This document shows, piece after piece, positions 63,740-64,000 of a stretch of 64,000 nt of DNA. How positions within the stretch are numbered: the stretch's first letter is position 1; each line of letters starts with the position of its first letter. The translations under genes were made by a program, and so were the position numbers. The stretch covers positions 4,836,001 to 4,900,000 of the forward strand of contig NZ_CP092915.1 of the NCBI RefSeq assembly GCF_022557175.1, written 5' to 3'. The stretch is from Mycolicibacterium sp. YH-1. Lineage in GTDB: Bacteria; Actinomycetota; Actinomycetes; Mycobacteriales; Mycobacteriaceae. Below the pieces are notes generated by a model. The model searched no databases and had not been told where the DNA came from. It saw only the letters and a list, made by a program, of their open reading frames with translations.

Positions 63740-64000
63740 CCGAGTCGAACGGCACTACCAACGGCACTGGCACCGGCAGCCGCGACGCCGCGGGACGCGA
63801 GGTGATCGACACGCGCCGAGGCATGTTCGGCGTGAGCGGCAGCGGTGACACGTCGGGCTACGGCAGGCTCGTCAGGGAGATCTCACTGCCCGGCAGTTCC
63901 CCTCGACCCTACGGCGGCTACTTCGACGAGGTGGTTGACGGACTCGCTGCAGCGCTCGGTGGCGACACCTTCGCGGCTGCCGTCGAGCGGGTTGTCGTGT
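63736..64000 (+). CDS. nuoC: NADH-quinone oxidoreductase subunit C (partial)
   Basis: The first 88 codons of NuoC, starting at ATG 63736 with a four-base overlap with nuoB. A Gly/Thr-rich leader is followed by [19 protein letters not shown] and [16 protein letters not shown], as in mycobacterial NuoC. The gene continues beyond the window. Confidence 0.93.
   Translation, partial: MTESNGTTNGTGTGSRDAAGREVIDTRRGMFGVSGSGDTSGYGRLVREISLPGSSPRPYGGYFDEVVDGLAAALGGDTFAAAVERVVV

Overview
The window is high-GC actinobacterial DNA from a fast-growing Mycobacterium/Mycolicibacterium-type genome. The left part keeps the order known from M. tuberculosis: smpB-ftsX-ftsE-(Rv3103c-like)-mscS-prfB on the minus strand, divergent fprA, then hisN, fadE24, fadE23 and fadB4 (Rv3137-Rv3141 order). 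An antigen 85 mycolyltransferase supports the mycobacterial assignment. The right edge is the start of the Complex I operon (nuoA, nuoB, partial nuoC). GTG starts and 1-4 nt overlaps are common throughout.

Layout. 1-5.8 kb: cell division, trans-translation and peptide-release genes. 6-8.9 kb: fprA, a junction of two gene remnants, a small membrane protein and hisN. 9-12.7 kb: the fadE24-fadE23-fadB4 operon behind a perfect 22-bp palindrome, ended by a long bidirectional terminator. 12.8-16.7 kb: antigen 85, a TetR with an acyl-CoA-dehydrogenase-fold oxidase, an F420-type reductase and a MerR regulator. 16.7-17.2 kb: an unusual array of six GTACTGCAC-like repeats. 17.2-24.9 kb: a tightly overlapping catabolic operon (homogentisate-dioxygenase-like protein, hydrolase, CoA-transferase, HMG-CoA-lyase-like aldolase, TetR, then an ACAD/kinase/small-protein trio resembling the 4-hydroxyacyl-CoA LvaABC/ACAD10-11 system). 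24.9-26.9 kb: methyltransferase, SnoaL-like, YceI and an Rv3143-like receiver protein.

From 26.9 to 62.8 kb lies about 36 kb of accessory DNA between the Rv3143-like gene and nuoA, which are near neighbours in M. tuberculosis. It is scarred by pseudogenes (AAA ATPase with two frameshifts, N-truncated aldehyde dehydrogenase, NCS1 transporter stub, possible IS fragment) and by a 60-bp repeat. It carries several units for uptake and breakdown of nitrogen-rich small molecules: three NCS1 permeases, two MFS transporters, amidase, four SDRs, a ureohydrolase, a close creatininase relative, a sarcosine/D-amino-acid-oxidase-like flavoprotein, a P5C-dehydrogenase-like ALDH, a DUF1989 protein, an isochorismatase-fold hydrolase, a class III aminotransferase and a short-form NAD-glutamate dehydrogenase. 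Two closely related IclR regulators sit in it. A repeated operator (TGTGCGC-N3-GCGCACA and variants) lies 20-40 nt before the first start codon of five units, and a sixth copy precedes the transporter stub. I read this as one IclR-controlled regulon for a creatinine/guanidino/N-methyl-amino-acid-type nitrogen source. The substrate is inference.

At 59-62.4 kb a LysR gene diverges from pcaF-pcaI-pcaJ-like genes for the end of the beta-ketoadipate pathway. No tRNA, rRNA or CRISPR array was seen.
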